This document shows, piece by piece, positions 7,899 to 10,048 of a stretch of DNA of 10,048 nucleotides. The notes under the pieces are model-generated. The model had not been told where the DNA came from. It saw only the letters and a list, made by a program, of their open reading frames with translations, and made no database searches. This DNA is from Euperipatoides rowelli. Lineage: Eukaryota; Onychophora; Udeonychophora; Euonychophora; Peripatopsidae. The stretch's first letter is position 1, and every line of letters starts with the position of its first letter. The DNA is taken from NCBI GenBank assembly GCA_003024985.2, contig PXIH01S0001392.1; one strand, given 5' to 3'. The translations under genes were made by a program, and so were the position numbers.

Positions 7899-9262
7899 AA
7901 ATGAAGACATCCTATCCTAGTGCCAGGGCAGAGACTGCCTGGGTAGCTGACAGTCCCCGGGAGCCCCCGGAACCAGAGATAAGGAATCAAAGTTTATTTA
8001 TTGACAGTCAAAGGGTAAATCGAGAACAAGAAGAGGCTGCTGAAGACTCAGCAGTCAATCAGAGAAGATATATGATAGTTCTAAGTTTTCATACATTTTG
8101 TTTTAGTCACATACTTGGAGCTGAGACAGTAGAATCACAAAACATGAATTAATCAAAAAAATATAATAAAAATAAAATAAAACTATGCAATATGATAGGA
8201 GTTCCACTGACACTAGCTAACCNCCTAGCACAATGGAGGAGGAGGTAGGGATTTCAAGGATACAGGCTTAACAAATCCAGCTAAGCAGGTGAAAGTAAAG
8301 AAAAAGGACCTCGACGCTTGGTGGGGACACTTCCCCACTGTCCACCTGAAAGAGAAGTTATCCAGATGGACGACGTCATAACACCCCAAAGGTATGGAAT
8401 TTTAACTCTCATACCAGTGGGCTGTCCGAGGGGGTAGGGGAGTTGGAAAGGAGTGAGCTGGGAAACAACGGACAGGAAATGAGATGCTACAACTAAACAC
8501 ACAACGCCAAAGGTGACAACTAACTAAACATTTAGAATACATTAAAAGAAAAACAGTTTTCAATCAATAAAATCTCAAACTAACTCCCTGCTAGGCATTA
8601 AAGTATCCTTATTTAACACCCTAAATTGGCTTAGGAAGTAGGCCTTACCCAAATCCCCAAGACCAATGAAGGATCAAAAGGTCATTGTACTGACGAGGGA
8701 CTANCATTGTAGTATCGCCAGGAGAGGAATACCCCGTCCCCATCAGCATAGACCCCCGTACCTTAGAAGGGGCCTATTCTCAAGGTGGGAACTACTTTTA
8801 AACCTCTCAGCACCCAGCGAATTCAGACAGCACGAAGCAAAACTCCACACATTCCCAGCAGACCTGCTTAGGGACATGGAGGCAGAGCAACCTTGGCAGC
8901 ACTCCTAACCGTCGAAGCCATTTTTAACCAATCACCCTTTCTCTCTCAACGATTTGGGGCGTTCGCCAAATACACCCGGCACTATCCCTGTGGCAAACCT
9001 ACCTAGACTGTGCCGACCTAGAAGGTAAGTGCTACTTTCTAATGGACTCAGCTACCAAGTATCACTGATTCCAAGAAACCACTCTTCACTTACCTTCGCT
9101 GACAGTTTGAGTGCCACCAATTANATTCACACAGAAGTTCACCCTACATACAAACGGTAGCAGAGACAATATGGTTAGAGTTATAATCAACATTGTTTAG
9201 GATAAAGTAAAAAACAGAACACCAATCTAACCAACCCAAAATAAATAAAAAATAATATGCAC
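7899..9262 (-). other. Long 3' UTR of element B
   Basis: This 1,364-bp region is homologous and colinear with the 3' region of element A. Anchors include CTGCCTGGGTAGCTGACAG at 7935-7953, AAGGAATC at 7981, GAAGACTCAGC at 8042, AAAACTATGCAAT at 8179, GGACAGGAAATGAGATGC at 8470-8487, the GGAGGCAGAGCAACC block near 8880, and the CCAAGTATCACTGATTCC block near 9055. It lacks the second 147-bp unit and the A18-ended segment seen in A. On the minus strand CTGTCAATAAATAAA lies at about 8007-7993. No gene is supported on either strand; the short + strand ORF around 8666-8908 shows no motif and contains an n. Confidence 0.75.
7993..8002 (-). promoter_or_regulatory. Overlapping AATAAA hexamers near the 3' end of element B
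   Basis: On the minus strand AATAAATAAA lies about 95-104 nt before the telomeric junction, preceded by CTGTC as in element A. It is a candidate polyadenylation signal. Its conservation between two diverged copies suggests function, although the inserted copy extends well past it. Confidence 0.4.
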
Positions 9263-10048
9263 TTAAGGGGGATGTAACATTCTGGTAATCACAGAAATAA
9301 TTGACATTAAATAGTAACGATATACTGCCCTGTACCAGATTTCAGGGCGCTCTACCAACTTGCTATCAGACATGGTAACATTATTGAAGACCCTGTAACA
9401 TGTGTAATAAAATAAGAAAAGGGATGCTCGGAACATAATTCTAGCCCTCTTCCTTAAATACAACCCTGCAGCCCCTTTCACAGATTGAAGTGTACTAGGG
9501 ATAAGGCGTCGTACTAAACACCTCTCCCTATCCAACAACTCAGTAACAGTACATGAAACAAAGATATGATTGTCCGGGGGTGATTGGCAGCCACAGATTG
9601 AACAGTCAAATACAGTTGAGAGTCCCATGTAGTGCCTCCGCCTGTAAGATGATAATCTATCGTGCTTATATCTCCAAAAAACCTCAGACCACCTCTGAGG
9701 AATAAGAGGGCTCCAAACCTGGACCCAGCTAACTGCATTAGACCGAAAGTCACCAAAGGACTCAGCCGCCTGATCACCATCCTTCAACAGTAGCAAATTT
9801 CTATAACTTTGACTAGGAGTATATCCAATCACCGTTTTTGAGCCCTGGAAGAGTGTAGCAAGCGCCCCTACCATCTCAACTGGGACACAACCAAGATGGA
9901 CATCAAGTTCAACAGGTCCAGTACCAAACAAAGCCTGAAATTCGTATCTTGANCCCAGCCAATCAGAAACTTGTATGGCAAAAACCTCACTGTCTTTAAG
10001 GTTACAGTTACTAGTCATGACTTCCGCCACAGTGTACCCCGTATTTCT
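9263..10048 (-). CDS. LINE ORF2 of element B, C-terminal part, 5' end outside window
   Basis: The open frame runs from the right window edge to the TGA at 9265-9263, giving 261 codons without a stop and one undetermined residue (n at 9953). Numbered from the GTG at 10030, which is not a real start, residues 1-100 match the post-RT linker of element A. WSPLIPQRWSEVFWRYKHDRL occupies 106-126 and a CX2CX8HX4C finger sits at C143, C146, H155 and C160 (bases 9551-9604). An aromatic stretch LFLFYYTCYRVF and a conserved-looking tail with WYRAVYRYYLMS follow. The product would be the C-terminal end of a reverse transcriptase polyprotein acting in the element RNP. The reverse transcriptase itself would lie to the right of the window, so activity cannot be judged. 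Confidence 0.85.
   Translation of the reverse strand, partial: RNTGYTVAEVMTSNCNLKDSEVFAIQVSDWLXSRYEFQALFGTGPVELDVHLGCVPVEMVGALATLFQGSKTVIGYTPSQSYRNLLLLKDGDQAAESFGDFRSNAVSWVQVWSPLIPQRWSEVFWRYKHDRLSSYRRRHYMGLSTVFDCSICGCQSPPDNHIFVSCTVTELLDRERCLVRRLIPSTLQSVKGAAGLYLRKRARIMFRASLFLFYYTCYRVFNNVTMSDSKLVERPEIWYRAVYRYYLMSIISVITRMLHPP

Larger units (their letters stand above)
7899..10048 (-). mobile_element. LINE element B, 3' part, partial at window edge
   Basis: This is the 3' end of a second ORF2-bearing LINE in the same orientation as A. It comprises an open ORF2 end and a 1.36-kb 3' region ending directly at a TTAGGG tract without poly(A). Its ORF2 is clearly related to that of A but substantially diverged (by eye about half the residues match in the finger region). 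The two are therefore separate insertions of related lineages, not a recent segmental duplication. No stop or frameshift is visible in the 261 codons available, so B looks less decayed than A. Confidence 0.85.

Noticed and set aside
1-10048. CRISPR array, bacterial operon, integrated virus or host gene
   Set aside because: There are no spaced direct repeats, no ribosome-binding-site-led gene clusters, no LTRs, protease, integrase, capsid or envelope, and no exon-like host coding sequence. The coding content is entirely LINE.

Overview
This is eukaryotic, almost certainly animal, repeat DNA. Every recognisable protein is encoded on the minus strand and belongs to non-LTR retrotransposons (LINEs) of L1/Tx1-like type. 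The signs are an ORF1 with a CCHC zinc knuckle and an ORF2 with reverse transcriptase, thumb and a C-terminal CCHC finger. TTAGGG telomere-type repeats occur twice, which fits vertebrates, molluscs, echinoderms and many other animals but not typical insects (TTAGG). The species cannot be named from the sequence. No host gene, tRNA, rRNA or bacterial feature was found. Single ambiguous bases (n) occur at 96-97, 303, 4089, 8223, 8704, 9124 and 9953.

Layout, read along the minus strand from the right edge. Element B (10048 to 7899) enters as the open 3' end of an ORF2 (to 9263), followed by a long 3' untranslated region (9262-7899). It ends directly at a short telomeric tract (7898-7884). Element A follows (7883 to 3297). 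It has about 140 bp without clear coding content, then an ORF2 lacking the endonuclease and broken by a frameshift, two stops and a lost catalytic segment (7613-5153), then a 1.86-kb 3' region. It ends at a longer telomeric tract (3296-3250). Element C follows (3249 to the left edge). It has an AT-rich leader of about 850 bp, a 624-codon ORF1 interrupted by one TAA (2394-523), then 522 bp with no recognisable gene.

The main observation is the architecture. Three LINE units lie head to tail, and each of the two internal junctions is a TTAGGG tract joined to the retrotransposon 3' end at the same bases (TTAGG|AAA on the + strand). Neither 3' end carries a poly(A) tail. The 3' regions of A and B are recognisably homologous over about 1.3 kb. 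The polarity fits minus-strand cDNA being primed from a TTAGGG 3' end, as expected for a telomere-targeted or telomere-attaching LINE. HeT-A/TART (Drosophila), TRAS/SART (silkworm) and MoTeR (Magnaporthe) are the known analogues. The telomere-targeting mechanism is inference; the repeats, polarity and homology are read from the sequence.
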